64,000 bases of DNA from Heligmosomoides polygyrus polygyrus (GCA_947396885.1 OX377204.1:5890001-5954000); one strand, 5' to 3'. Shown: positions 43,601-54,249, numbered from the stretch's first letter. Translations and numbers: made by a program. Notes: generated from the letters alone by a model not told the origin.

Positions 43601-46591
43601 TTGGATGGTTAGGGTAACGGCAATTTACATCAGCGATGGTTTAACACAGTTCAGCAGGGGTCATCAACGGCTTACAGCAATTTAACAGAGAAAAATACTG
43701 CCGACATCGAGCTGTCGTGCCAAGATTGATATCGAACGTTTATTCGGCTTACGGTTCGGCGTAACCGCCTTCTTCAGAGCCTGGAAAAGACAAGGGGAGT
43801 TAGAGAAATTACCCGTCCAAGAGTCATTTCAAGTTTCAGCCATCTCAAAAGCTAAAGGGAGAAAGAGACGAACCGCGAGGAGGACAGCCCAACTGACCTT
43901 ATGTAAACAGCCAAAGGCTATGGAGTCACCCTTCAGATGGAGATAAATGTGGGTGAATGAGGTCCTCCCTTCGGGTCAGCCCCTCAGCGACCTTCCGGCT
44001 GGCGCTCCCCGGGGTCAAGCCCACAGAGGTCGGCAAATGGAGCCAACTCCTGGGTTATGGCCACCCGTTCCTCCTTCCTATTGATTGCGGGGTTCTTGAA
44101 CGCAATCCACAGCGCCTCCAAGGCCTTGCGCGCTGCGATGTCGACCTCGCGAGCTAGGATCGTCACCGCCACTCCAACCACTGCGCCACTATGATCTCAC
44201 AGCCTGTGCTCCCCTAAGGGTGTGCTGACTTTGCACCTGTTGAGCCCGTCCACATGCTCTTTCACCCTTACCCAAAGTGGTCTGCCCGTCTCAGCAACGT
44301 ATTCCTCCTTGCATTCAATGCAAGTTATGAGGTATACTGTTCCTGAAACCCTACAGTCGCCTTCCTTGCCGAATAAACGTTCGATATCAATCTTGGCACG
44401 ACAGCTCGACGACTACCTGCCATACTGTTCTAAGACATGCCAAGATTCAAGGACAGTCGCACATGGAATACTGCCGACATCCCTGATAGCGCGGCTTATC
44501 AGGCGATATGATGAGCGATAAGCTGCGTTATCTCCGTTTTCCGCTGTGTGTTCTCGGTTAAAGCCATGTAAGTCGTTGATGAATCCGACCCCAGATGGTA
44601 GGCACACAAGTGTAGAATAACATTTTTAATTGCTTGCAGGGCGAAGTGCGGTATGGGGCTGCTCTTCATGGTGACCCCCCCCCCCTCCGTCTCATTTGCG
44701 CCGAATGCTGCATTATATTTATTATATTTACAGTGTGAAATAGCGAAGTGCCGATCAGAGTACGTGATTAATCCCTTCTCTCTCAGTCCCCGCCCTTCTC
44801 GTCCCCGGCAGCGCAAGAGGAACGGTCAGGAGGTACACCCGTCCCCTGCTGGGAGGAGGGGGGGGGGGCGTGCGATCTTCCTCTCATCCCCCTGCTCACC
44901 CACCCCTAACCCCCTAGGCTTCACCGTGAGTCTAACGGCTGCCTTACAAAACATTTGACACGCTAATCAAAAGTTTCCGGTCCGCAAAACAGCGGCTGTA
45001 CCTCCTGACGCCACGCCCCCCCCCCCCCCCAGCAGGGGGCGGGTGTACCTCCTGTCCCGCTACCGCAGCGCAACATGATTTATGAAGGAAACGATCGACG
45101 CAACGTTCGGCAGGGCGCTAAATGTACTCAACGTCATTACGACACGAATTCATCACAGTCGGGTGCGAATACGTATGGCTCAGCAGCGTGCCCGCCAACG
45201 AAATTCGTTTTGAATGCGCTTTTATCCAAAGTGCGCCATTTCAAAACGAGGAAATTGAACGGGTTAAAGATTTTATCCGAATCATCGCATTTCTCCAGGT
45301 ATCGAATTTCTGGATGATTGGTATAATGGCGATTTTGAAGACTCCGGATTTTGGATGATTCGCATAAGGCCTATGTTATACTTCGGCGACCGAATCGAAT
45401 ACCCAAAGATGATTCACTCAGATCAATTCCTATATGACTCTGTTTATCAATGTGCTATCTGAAGTCAGCTTTTCCATCTAAACTGGTTTGTTCTAAGGAA
45501 GTAGGTTTCGTAACAGCACATTTCTCAAAACTGCCCTACCATACCAGTGACATCAAGTGTGGTGTGACTCACCTCCTTTTAAGAATGCGAGTGTTAATCC
45601 ATTCCGGTATAACCATGTATCATTTAAAAGCTACAAAATTTTCCTGAAATCCTTGAAAAAGGAAAAACAATTGCCCTATTTAATTCGGGCATTAAAATAG
45701 TGAGGGCGCGTGTAGCGTAGTCGAAGGAGGCGCCGACTGTCGCCTGCACCCGATACCAGGTTCCTCGTTCGGACTTCCCGCCCAAGCCAACCAAGCCTTC
45801 CATCCCTCTGGGGTCGGCGAATTGGTACCAGACTCGTCTGGGAAGGATAAAGCGCAGAGTTGTTCATCGTGGCCAGCCGATGCAGGGCGGTGGCGCAAGT
45901 CAATGTATGGCCAAATACGCATTCATATCGCCTCCACGCATCCTGTAGAAGTAGAATGCGTGGAGCATGCCAAAGGGGATTGAGTAACGCCGTCCTTCAT
46001 CCTTTATTAAAATACATAGTGCTAGCTTTTTAATTCAAATTAATATTGCTAGTATTCCCAACCCTAATCTGTGCATCAAGTAATAACTACTACTAGCGCT
46101 TCACTACTACTGAATAGTCGGACTAGCCGCTTCAAGTTATATATGGAAAACAATAGGTCTCTTGAACAAGTATCCAACTTACGAAATGGAAGTTGTTCGG
46201 TTTCATCCGTCAAAATTTTCTTTGCTTCGCAACAAACTGCTTTCTGTTTAAATTTTTTTAGTGAATCGCTATTTTTTTTATTAACAATCAGAAACGTTTC
46301 CGAAGTAAAATGAAAGCATTTCACTTGTTCGCTTCAATGTACATGTTACAGTTCTGTGGCCGATGAGAAAAACGTTAGGGATGTCGTAAAGGGAGCGATG
46401 AAAGCATGGCAAGGACAATTCTCCAAGGTAGGTATTTACCTACTTTTTATGAAAGCTATACGACTTTCCTCATGACCAAGATTGTGCTATTTTAGATGTC
46501 AAGCTTCACCAATTTTGGCTGCAGCTATAAAAAAGGAGAATCTCACAACGAGATGGTATGCTATTTCGAGATACCTCAACCAGTGCCGTGA
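40602..46591 (+). CDS. Gene D: small secreted protein, paralogue of gene C
   Basis: Exons 40602-40631, 41062-41208, 42719-42819, 46352-46427 and 46496-46591 chain in phase to a 149-aa product. Exon 1 (MASFLSAVVL) plus the start of exon 2 (ALGVLSASA) form a clear signal peptide. Landmarks shared with gene C are PKCSQLGK, ATQPIF, SYQCAFEGMA, PPLIRLH, GAMKAWQGQFSK and NFGCSYKKG...MVCYFE. It stops soon after, without gene C's basic tail. Exons 3 and 4 are exactly 101 and 76 nt, as in gene C. The exon 3 donor is GTGGGC, weaker than the rest (GTGAGT, GTAAGT, GTAGGT). Introns contain a SINE (40691-40977), a Penelope remnant, a G-rich inverted repeat and another SINE. Function unknown. Confidence 0.78.
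40691..40977 (-). mobile_element. tRNA-derived SINE copy in gene D intron 1
   Basis: Full-length minus-strand copy with a two-unit AAAGGATAAAGG tail. The head reads CTACGACTGCGCTACAAGC. Confidence 0.9.
41923..41971. repeat. Perfect 21-bp palindrome with 7-nt loop
   Basis: The arms 41923-41943 and 41951-41971 (ATGAGGCGTATCTCAAGCAG...) are exactly complementary around GTAGAAA. Lies in an intron of gene D. Confidence 0.93.
42002..42245 (+). repeat. Direct repeat of ~68 bp
   Basis: 42002-42069 and 42177-42245 share CAACATGGGATGCTGCTGCA / CAACATTGGATGCTACTGCA, a GGAAGCG(T/C)AGCCTCGT block and GACACAGCGG. The spacing is 175 bp. Located in an intron of gene D, next to the palindrome. Confidence 0.8.
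42475..42488 (+). repeat. Poly-G tract
   Basis: An uninterrupted run of at least 14 G in a gene D intron. The exact length may be a sequencing artefact. Confidence 0.8.
43690..44470 (-). mobile_element. Penelope-like remnant: endonuclease with inverted ends
   Basis: The minus strand reads VYLITCIECKEEYVAETGRP then LWVRVKEHVDGLNRCK (about 44345-44240), a GIY-YIG domain in which the second motif is EYV. KALEALWIAFKNPAINRK follows near 44110. A ~40-bp stretch (CCGAATAAACGTTCGATATC at 44369) is inverted at 43707-43747, again giving inverted terminal arms. 43748-43784 holds a decayed hammerhead-like motif (CTGAAGAAGGCG...CGCCGAAC on the minus strand). Located in gene D's largest intron. Confidence 0.75.
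44829..45055. repeat. G/C-run inverted repeat, ~47-bp arms
   Basis: AGGAGGTACACCCGTCCCCT followed by GCTGGGAGG(G)n on the left is mirrored by (C)n and CAGCAGGGGGCGGGTGTACC on the right. The long G and C runs (44860-44872, 45016-45030) could form G-quadruplexes. Confidence 0.75.
45700..46005 (+). mobile_element. tRNA-derived SINE copy in a gene D intron
   Basis: Plus-strand copy with a short internal rearrangement near 45870-45895. ATTAAAATA flanks at 45691-45699 and 46006-46014. Confidence 0.92.
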
Positions 46592-46859
46592 TAAAACCTC
46601 AAGCTCCAGCGCTTTTACCTATGATTGTGCTCAACGCAAAATAAAGCAGATTAAAAGTCTGGTTCATGTGCTTATGGCAAAATGTTTGTGTTGCGAATGC
46701 TCTTGTTGATCAAGGATGGAGTCACGTCGGCTCTCATAATAAGAAAAGAGCATGTGTCATGGTAACGATGGCAATCAAGCATAGGCATTCCGTCATTGCG
46801 CATACCTGATTCTGTCCTCAGACTCAATAAGGCTGGTGTTTCATCCGTTGTTTTATTTA

Positions 46860-48337
46860 TTAGGTTGAGCCAAAAATTTTGCAACGAACTTTGTCTTCCA
46901 GCAAAAATAAGACTATACCCCCAAAGAAAAAAGATTGACTTAAACGAAGTAATCGCCATTATTCTCTATGAGATTCTTCCGCTTTCCATGAACTGACTGG
47001 ATTAAATCTCTGTAGAACTCGGTAGGTTTCGACCTGCAGATGTTGTGTACAACTGCTGTGACCTCATCGAATTCGGCGAAGCGCCTCTCATGGAGGAAGT
47101 GATCCATCGACTGAAGCAGATGGCAGTCAGATGGCGCAATGTCCGGGGTGTATGGTGATTGTTTGATTTTGGTCCAGCCCAGTTCCTAGAATTTTTCCAA
47201 CGTCTGAAGCGCCGCAAGCAGTCGGCTGTTGCCCTGGTAGATGAAACATTGACTCGTATCGACTTCCTTCTTCACTAATTTTTTATTAATTCTGTTCAGG
47301 CGCACACGCCTCCGGACATTGATTTTAGCTCAGAGAGGTAGACAAACGGACGTCAAGATAGAATGTTTCGCCCTCCAGATAACAGTCGCACCGTTGATTC
47401 TTTGCGTATATAGGGACACACACGCCATCGGTCATTAATTTTGCGCGGACGGATAAACTGACGGACACCAAGATAGAATTTGTTGCCCACCAGATAACGG
47501 TCTCTCCGTCGATTCTGTATGTTCTGTGCTAATTTTTTTCTGGAACTGGTTGAGTTGTTGGCAAAAGCGAGCGTCGAGGATGGTTTGTCTACAAGGAGCA
47601 GCTCCCGGTGCAGCGGACCACCACACATCCACCAAACGCACAGCAGGGCCTTCTTTCGGTGGAGCTCCGGCTTTGACGTCAGAACACCCAACTCGTTGTT
47701 GTTGCAGCTTTTCAGTTGTAGTGAAGCATCCGCTTTTCATTGCTGGTTGGATCCAGGGCCCCGGCAGGAGCTCTCGGCTACGAAGCACAGCGATTTACTT
47801 GGGTTTCCGTCACCGCATGAGGCACTGACGATGGCGATTTTGGCGACCTTCCATTCTTCTCCAGCCGTTGAACGGTGGTTCGCTGAGAGGCGTGGAGATC
47901 AGCGGTCAGTCCTGGTGTGGTTTGAGAAGAAGTCGACTTGACGGGTTTGCGCAGGCGTCCCTTGTTTACAGCAGTTGGTCTTCCCGGGAGTGGATTATCT
48001 TTGTTGCCCTTCTGGGCTGAAAGGAACTTCTTGTACCATCTTCAATAATTTATTCGGCTAGGCGTGAATTTTGCTGGTGAGTTCCTCAATGTGCTTCGTC
48101 TCCGTCGCTGAGTTGCTGCCGAGCTTGAACTAAATGAAAATGAAATCATACACTTTTTCACTTTGAGTGGTCATCGTTCTAGTGAACAAAACTTTTCAAA
48201 AACACAAGCAAAATTAACGATTCATAACTCAAAATGATCTCTAGGAAGCAAGCTTTCAATGCAATATAATACTTCAACGAGTTCACTTCGATTTCTAGAA
48301 AAAACAAAAATGTTGCAAAATTTATGACGCAGCCTAA
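46860..48337 (-). mobile_element. mariner-type transposon, full length but decayed (1478 bp)
   Basis: Ends TTAGGTTGAGCCAAAAATTT (left) and the complement of TTAGGCTGCGTCATAAATTT (right), flanked by TA on both sides. The minus strand encodes, in broken frames, the HTH region (VNKGRLRKPVKSTSSQTTPG, VPHAVTETQ), KPELHRKKALLCVWW, RVRLNRINKKL and the C-terminal YTPDIAPSDCHLLQSMDHFL. Several frameshifts; inactive. Confidence 0.85.
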
Positions 48338-48339
48338 TA

Positions 48340-49111
48340 TTTATTTATGAACGCACTTTAACGTAGACGTTAACATGTACTAAAAAACCACAAACAGACA
48401 GAACATTCAGCCGAACACAAGGCACTGCACTGAACTTATATTTAAAAAACAACACTAATAAAATTAAGGAAGAAAGGAAGAAAGGCTTAAAACGAGCTGT
48501 CGTCTAATCGAGAAATAACAAAACAGCAACTGAATGACGAGGAGGAACAGCGGAATCGAAGTTCAAAGAAGAACAGACTGCCCAGAATTCTGCAGCGTCT
48601 AGAAATCTAGCTCTCCGAAGGAGTTTAATTGAAGAGACAGTCCGTTTTGGGGCAACAAAGTGGTTTAACAGAGGGATCACACTTTGATAGAAGAGCCTTG
48701 ACCTGACACAAGATTTAGCAAAAAATCTTTTAAGTTTTAAAGGCCCTCCTATAAAAGGTGGTTTAATTACAAAGAAGGTGGCAGAGTCGATATTTGTTCT
48801 TCTAGCGATTATTGTGAACTCCGTTACTAAGACCACTCCTACGGTGATCATAACGACGATGTCGTCGTTTTTAAAATGTGAATAAAGCTTTTACATACAT
48901 CACATAACAGCTACATATCACAGATGCTGTCACATTTACCCAATCTTTCAATACACCACCTTGTTGCAAGGCGTTTACATTGATGTGACGGGTCTTGAGC
49001 CACAATCACATGTCCTCGACGACTGTTTCACGTCAAGATAAACAGTTTTCATACCCAATTGGGCACATTTTCAATCAAGTTTGGCAGTTTTTAAATCAAA
49101 CCGAAGAACTT
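48340..49111. other. Unrecognised stretch
   Basis: Includes a 115-codon minus-strand open frame (48504-48851) with no family I recognise. Confidence 0.3.
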
Positions 49112-49175
49112 CCAAGTCAAACCTGGCGTCTTCTTCTTCTTCTTCAGCGTTTGTCCCGCTTCGAGGCGGGGTCCG

Positions 49176-50837
49176 CTATTCTGGTGTGGTGACTCCATTT
49201 ACGCGATCAAATGCTTGATCGAGATGGATACCAGCAACCTTTAGGTCCACATGCAACGTATCAAGCCATCGCTGCTTCGGCCGCCCTTTAGGCCGTTTTC
49301 CGGGCACATCTATGTTAAGGCCAATCTTCCTAACAGTGTCACCTCTAGCTCGAAGAACGTGGCCATACCACCGAAGGCGAGCTTCACGTAACTTGTCAGC
49401 AATTGGAGCGACACCAAACCTCTGGCTTATTTCATCGTTGCGAATACGGTCCAGACGCGTAACACCAGCCGTCCATCGCAGCATTTTCGTTTCCATTACG
49501 CTGAGGCGAGTCTCAACCTCCTTGGTTGCAGGCCAGCACGCAGCTCCATACATCGCTACTGGTCGGACGATGGTTCTATAGATCTTTGATTTAAGGCGTT
49601 CCGGTATCTTCCTGTCGCATAAAACGCCTGTCATCGAGCGCCATTTGGACCACGCTGCGCTCACGCGCGAGTTCACCTCGAACGTCAGACTACCATTAGA
49701 CGCAATTGCAGATCCAAGGTACTTGAAGTTTGTCGTTCGTACTAGTGCAGTGCCATTGATCTCAATGGACCCGGCTTCGTTTACGTCTGTCGTCAAGTAC
49801 TCAGATTTTTTGACGTTTAGCTTGAGCCCGAACATCGCCAAGCAGTCGTACCAAGCTTGCGCTTGTCGCTCGAGTTCGCTCTTCTCTTCGCTTGCAAGCA
49901 TTACGTCATCTGCATACAGCAGCGTCCAGGGGGCAGGCTTCTGAAGGTCTCTCGAAATGGCATCCATTACGACAATGAATAGGAGCGGGGAAAGCGCAGA
50001 GCCCTGGTGAACACCAACGGTGATAGGAAACTCCGCCGATGTGCCGGCTGACGCTCGCACACTACTCTTTGGACCAGAGTAAAGTATGCGCACCCACTCA
50101 ATAAGCTCTTCAGGAACACCGTGTTGTCGTAAGGCGTACCACATAACCTCACGCGGAACACGATCAAATGCTTTCTCTAAGTCGAGAAAAGCTATGTGCA
50201 GCGGTTTCTGCTTTTCGCGATGTCTCTCTACCAGAAGACGAGCAGCATGTATGGCATCGATGGTGCCACTGCCCGCTACGAAGCCACATTGATTGGTGGA
50301 AAGTTGGACGATATCGCGAACACGTCCGTCTACAATTCGCTCGAAGATTTTCATGCTGTGCGAGAGCAAGCGAATTGGACGGTAATTCGTACAGTCCGCA
50401 GGACTCCCCTTCTTCTTCCATATCGGGATCGGCGTGCTTTCTTGCCAACTACCAGGTACCTTCTTTTCCGTAACAACCTGGTTGAAAAACTTCGTTAGCC
50501 ACTCAGCAGGACTCCAGCACCTCAACTTCCATAGGTCGGCCGCTATATCATCGGGGCCCATTGCTTTGCCTGGCTTCATCTTCTTCAAAGCCGCTTCCGT
50601 CTCCTCCACAGTGATTTTCTGCACAGGACCGTGCGTAGGAGGGACGCAAGGGATGGGCGGATGGGCAAACTCTTCTGTCGAAATTCTCTCGAAGTAGTCA
50701 TGCCATCGTTTCATTTCAAGTCGATAAAGATGTCGTTCACCATCGCGCGTCTCGAGTTTATCGCTGAGATCATCATAATGGACGGCTTTTGCAACGACTA
50801 CGGCTTTCCTTGCCGCTTTCTTCGCCTCCTGGTACAT
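49176..50837 (-). CDS. RTE-like LINE reverse transcriptase part
   Basis: A 553-codon uninterrupted frame that in an intact element would continue the endonuclease polyprotein. Landmarks are RWHDYFERIS, NYRPIRLLSHSMKIFERIVD, AFLDLEKAFD (residues 216-225), VHQGSALSP, catalytic YADD (298-301) and the post-RT LRWYGHVLRARGD and GKRPKGRPKQRWLD. A one-base shift near the end replaces the ENWRHHTRRADP ending of the copy at 19482-20732 with NGVTTPE and a stop. The apparent start Met is inside the polyprotein linker and is not a natural start. Confidence 0.9.
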   Translation of the reverse strand: MYQEAKKAARKAVVVAKAVHYDDLSDKLETRDGERHLYRLEMKRWHDYFERISTEEFAHPPIPCVPPTHGPVQKITVEETEAALKKMKPGKAMGPDDIAADLWKLRCWSPAEWLTKFFNQVVTEKKVPGSWQESTPIPIWKKKGSPADCTNYRPIRLLSHSMKIFERIVDGRVRDIVQLSTNQCGFVAGSGTIDAIHAARLLVERHREKQKPLHIAFLDLEKAFDRVPREVMWYALRQHGVPEELIEWVRILYSGPKSSVRASAGTSAEFPITVGVHQGSALSPLLFIVVMDAISRDLQKPAPWTLLYADDVMLASEEKSELERQAQAWYDCLAMFGLKLNVKKSEYLTTDVNEAGSIEINGTALVRTTNFKYLGSAIASNGSLTFEVNSRVSAAWSKWRSMTGVLCDRKIPERLKSKIYRTIVRPVAMYGAACWPATKEVETRLSVMETKMLRWTAGVTRLDRIRNDEISQRFGVAPIADKLREARLRWYGHVLRARGDTVRKIGLNIDVPGKRPKGRPKQRWLDTLHVDLKVAGIHLDQAFDRVNGVTTPE

Positions 50838-51844
50838 ACGCCATTTGTCTGCAGTCGCAGGAACGCGTGATATAATTTTTTCTTCTCTCGGACTTTTTCT
50901 CTTACGTCGTTAGTCCACAGCCACGCCAGCTTCTCGATCTTGAGGCGTCCAGGCTTAGTCATGCCTAATTCGGAGCATGCAACTTGTAAAATCGTTTCGG
51001 TTGCATCCTTCCATGTTTCGTCGACGGTTGTCACCGTCGGTAACCGAATACGAGAAACAAAAGCTGCAGCGTTTTCCTTCAATCGCCACCACTTGATTTT
51101 CGGTGCACCGCATCGCTCGACATGCCTCAGCCTCGGAGGGGCGAACTTAAGAGTGCATATCAGCGGACGGTGCTGTGTGGCGACAGTCTCGTACGGCACC
51201 ACCTTCGCATCTGTAACCAGCTTTCGATCGCGATGCTTCACAAGGATGAAGTCGATCTGTGTCTTGGTGCTCCTGCTATAGAACGACACCAGATGGGAGA
51301 CACGCTTTCGAAATACGGTGTTCGCGATGATGAGGTTATGCGAGTCCGCATACTCAAGGATTCGCTCACCATCAGCGTTACGTGCTCCATATCCGAAACC
51401 GCCGTGACAGCTGCGACCATCTTTCGCAGTCCCCACATGACCGTTGAGGTCACCTGCGATAACGACGGCGTCTTCTGACGGTACCTTTGCTGTCTTTTCA
51501 TCAAGCAGGGTCCAAAACTCATCCTTGGCTTTCTCAGAGCAGCCTGCCTGCGGAGCGTATGCAGAGAAGAAATGATACATACGCTGTTCAGCAGCGACTA
51601 CGACCTTCATCAAGCGGTCATTAGAACGTTCCACGCTTATATTCGCGTCTCGGAAACGTTCGGAGGCGATTACACCAACTCCGCTGGTGGTCCTGGGACT
51701 GCCGCACAGAATGGCCTTGAAGCCTCGGCCTATGTCTCTCGACTTACAACAGGACCACCTCGTCTCCTGTACCGCACATAAGTCGATTCGTCTTCGCTCC
51801 AGTGCTTCTGCCAGCTCGCACGAGCGGCCCGTCAACGTACCCAC
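50798..51844 (-). CDS. RTE-like LINE endonuclease part
   Basis: The AP-endonuclease-type domain nicks target DNA to prime reverse transcription. Landmarks are VQET (residues 25-28), GDLN (131-134), QIDFIL (196-201) and QHRPLI (224-229). The reading frame is open upstream of the chosen ATG (KTRVAALNVGTLTGR), so the real domain starts near 51880, close to a poly-C tract that may have shifted the frame. At the other end it runs 40 bp past the RT start in a different frame. Compared with the relatives at 2340 and 57440, about 7 bp are missing between TTCCT and GACAAATGG. This frameshift separates endonuclease from RT, so the element is probably not autonomous now. Confidence 0.88.
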   Translation of the reverse strand: MGTLTGRSCELAEALERRRIDLCAVQETRWSCCKSRDIGRGFKAILCGSPRTTSGVGVIASERFRDANISVERSNDRLMKVVVAAEQRMYHFFSAYAPQAGCSEKAKDEFWTLLDEKTAKVPSEDAVVIAGDLNGHVGTAKDGRSCHGGFGYGARNADGERILEYADSHNLIIANTVFRKRVSHLVSFYSRSTKTQIDFILVKHRDRKLVTDAKVVPYETVATQHRPLICTLKFAPPRLRHVERCGAPKIKWWRLKENAAAFVSRIRLPTVTTVDETWKDATETILQVACSELGMTKPGRLKIEKLAWLWTNDVREKVREKKKLYHAFLRLQTNGVCTRRRRKRQGKP

Positions 51845-52188
51845 ATTCAGCGCAGCTACGCGGGTCTTGCCTACGTTATGGGACTTTCGGACTAGCTCAG
51901 TTTCCCCCCCCCCCCCGATGCCGTCCTCGCATCAGGGACCCTCGCATACTTCTCACACTCGCCGGGCTCTGCGAGTGCGCGTCGGCTCCCGCGGACGCCG
52001 TAGCATTATCTAGATACTCACTTAACGTCATCAACCATGTGATGTGACATGGGATCTCCATAGGCCGGCCTGTCACTAGGGCCTGTCGCCTGTACTCGAA
52101 TGTCCGTGATTAGCTTAGCTCGCGGAGGCGAACAGTTTCCAGTGGCACCACGTGGAGGAACGGACATCGCCACCAAGTCAAACCTGGC

Positions 52189-53055
52189 TTCTACCAGACT
52201 AAACCACAGACTCTCTAACAAGGAACGATTTGAATTTGGAAAATTTTTAATCTGAATTTGAATTTAAAAATTTTTTCGCTTATGGGAAAGCTACTATGAC
52301 TTTCATTGAAGTTTTTAAAATCATGTGTCGCAAGTAAGTAAACATTCTGTTTGAAACTTAAAAATCCTATTTTCAAGAGAAATAAGGTATACTTTGTTTT
52401 AAATCGTTGTAAAGCAGCAAGCATTCAGTGTACTGAAACGGATTTGATTTTGCGGTATGCACTCGACCAGGTCGTTGCGATTACTATTTGAATGCAAAAA
52501 AGCAAAACTTCTGCATGGAGTAACATAGAGGTAAATGGCATAAAAAAACAGCTATGCAAACATACACACACACACATCCTCACACGAATTTTTACAAACA
52601 GTATTTACACTGTCAAATGAAAATCGCAACGATCTAGTCTAGTGCATAGCGCGATCTCTTGTTTTAATACACTGAATGATTGTCGCTTTCCTGCTCTACT
52701 GTATTATTTTTTCTTGAAAATAAAATTTGTATAACGTTTTAAACTGCATGTTCACTTTTGGAGCAGGTGAATTTAAAAACTTCAAAGAACGTTATGATAA
52801 ATTATCCTTAAGCGAATATTTAATTTAATTTAATATTTAATTGTATTGGAGACTACATAGTTATTCTAGATGGCGATTATGGTATGGAAGATGGAAAAAT
52901 CTAAAAATCTGAGTCATTTCTCCACCCTGTGAGAAAAAATTCCATAAACCTTCCGTCTGTCCGGGTCTCTTTCTGTATTTCTACCTTTCGACTCTCGGTC
53001 GACATTTTCGATTTCTCTTGGGGAATGACCATGTGAGTTTGAAATTAAGCAAATA
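52189..53055. other. Unrecognised AT-rich stretch
   Basis: Contains an ACACAC microsatellite near 52563-52580. No gene seen. Confidence 0.35.
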
Positions 53056-53944
53056 TTAGCAAAACCAGACCTGGTTGGGGGCTTCACTCCCAAACCTTGA
53101 CAATAGAACAACCCCAATCTTCCTCCTTTCTCCTGTAGGCCTCCTTACGATATGGTAGGGCAGAGTCTTCACTGCTCCTATGAAGCCCATTCACCCTCTA
53201 TCGCACGTACGTGACTTACTCTCCGAAGTGCCCGTTCTCTATGTGGTGAGAAAGAGATCATGAGAGTTCCAATCAGAAGTGCTTAATTTGCTGAAATACT
53301 ACTAATACTCCTCCGAATCGATAGTCACTCTCTCAACCTCTTCCCCCTCGCCGCTAATAGTTCCTTACCTATGTGCTGGCAAAGAAACGGAGTGAGAGTC
53401 AAGCACGTACTTGTGATACTGAATCCCGAATCACGTGTCACTACGTTGCTACGATGTTTAACGACACTTCTGCACTCCGACACACGTGCCACGACTTCTG
53501 TAAGTCGTCTTCAGACACGCACTGAACGTGGGGGTTGAGGTGAAATGCTGGTCCTCTCTCTTATTCACGCTCCCCCCCCCCTCTAATGGTCCCCCTTTGT
53601 TGGTCCTCTCCTATTGGTCGCCCTCTCTCGGAATCCCTACGCATGTTGGACCACGTCTATCGTAGGTCTTCTGAATCACTACGCAAGTTGGACGACGTCT
53701 AGGGCACGCCTCCTGAATCCTTATGCTCTGCACTCGATCCTCATTCATACCCTCACGCGTTGTCCCTTGAATATCTCGTAAACTTGGACGATCAGCCGCC
53801 AAGGATATAGTTCGCTAGCAGTCGCCTATGGTTAAGCTCAAAGAAAGCCCGGCTGGCATAAGCCGCACAGTCGTAGGCCTCTTTTGGCTTCAGTCCCCCT
53901 CCCCGTGACGGACACGTGACATTAGCCGATTATATATAGTAGGA
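53056..53944 (-). mobile_element. Helitron-like non-autonomous element
   Basis: The minus-strand 5' end is TCCTACTATATATAATCGGC at 53944, and the first ~300 bp match 21886-22233. The 3' side has an imperfect hairpin (GGTTTGGGAGTGAAGCCCCC at 53098-53074, then AACC) followed by CTGGTTTTGCTAA, so the end would be CTAA before T at 53056. Both match Helitron rules (5' TC, 3' hairpin plus CTRR). No helicase is encoded. Confidence 0.6.
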
Positions 53945-54238
53945 AGATATGCTTTACAATAAGTAAAGAATATCATTCGATAGCCGATTTCGGTTGGTGG
54001 TATCGATTGATGCGTAGAGGTGCTGGACTGACAGCTAGATTTGATAATAACAAGAATTTGCTGACCACTCGGAAAAACTCACATCATGCGAAATATCGAA
54101 TATCGACTCACCCAATCAATGTCGCTCAATATCAGCGAGTTCTACCCGGGGTTTAAATCGACCCGTGGTATGTCACACATATATTTGTCGTCGCAATATG
54201 AATCGATAAATCAATATCCATAGATATTAATGCTTCTC
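53945..54238. other. Unrecognised stretch
   Basis: AT-rich with several ATCGAT/ATATCGA words. Nothing assigned. Confidence 0.3.
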
Positions 54239-54249
54239 ACATCTATTAT

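Larger units (their letters stand above)
49128..52172 (-). mobile_element. Full-length RTE-like LINE with 16-bp target-site duplication
   Basis: CCAAGTCAAACCTGGC at 49112-49127 is repeated exactly at 52173-52188 and delimits a 3045-bp insert. On the minus strand the order is ~320-bp leader, endonuclease, reverse transcriptase, ~50-bp 3' end and a (GAA)n tail. The family also supplies the copies at 1246, 15165, 19496 and 55892. A run of about 14 C (51905-51918) lies in the leader. Confidence 0.94.

Noticed and set aside
48504..48851. 115-codon minus-strand frame resembling part of an RT C-terminal region
   Set aside because: Only loose similarity in composition, with no catalytic or flanking motif to support it.
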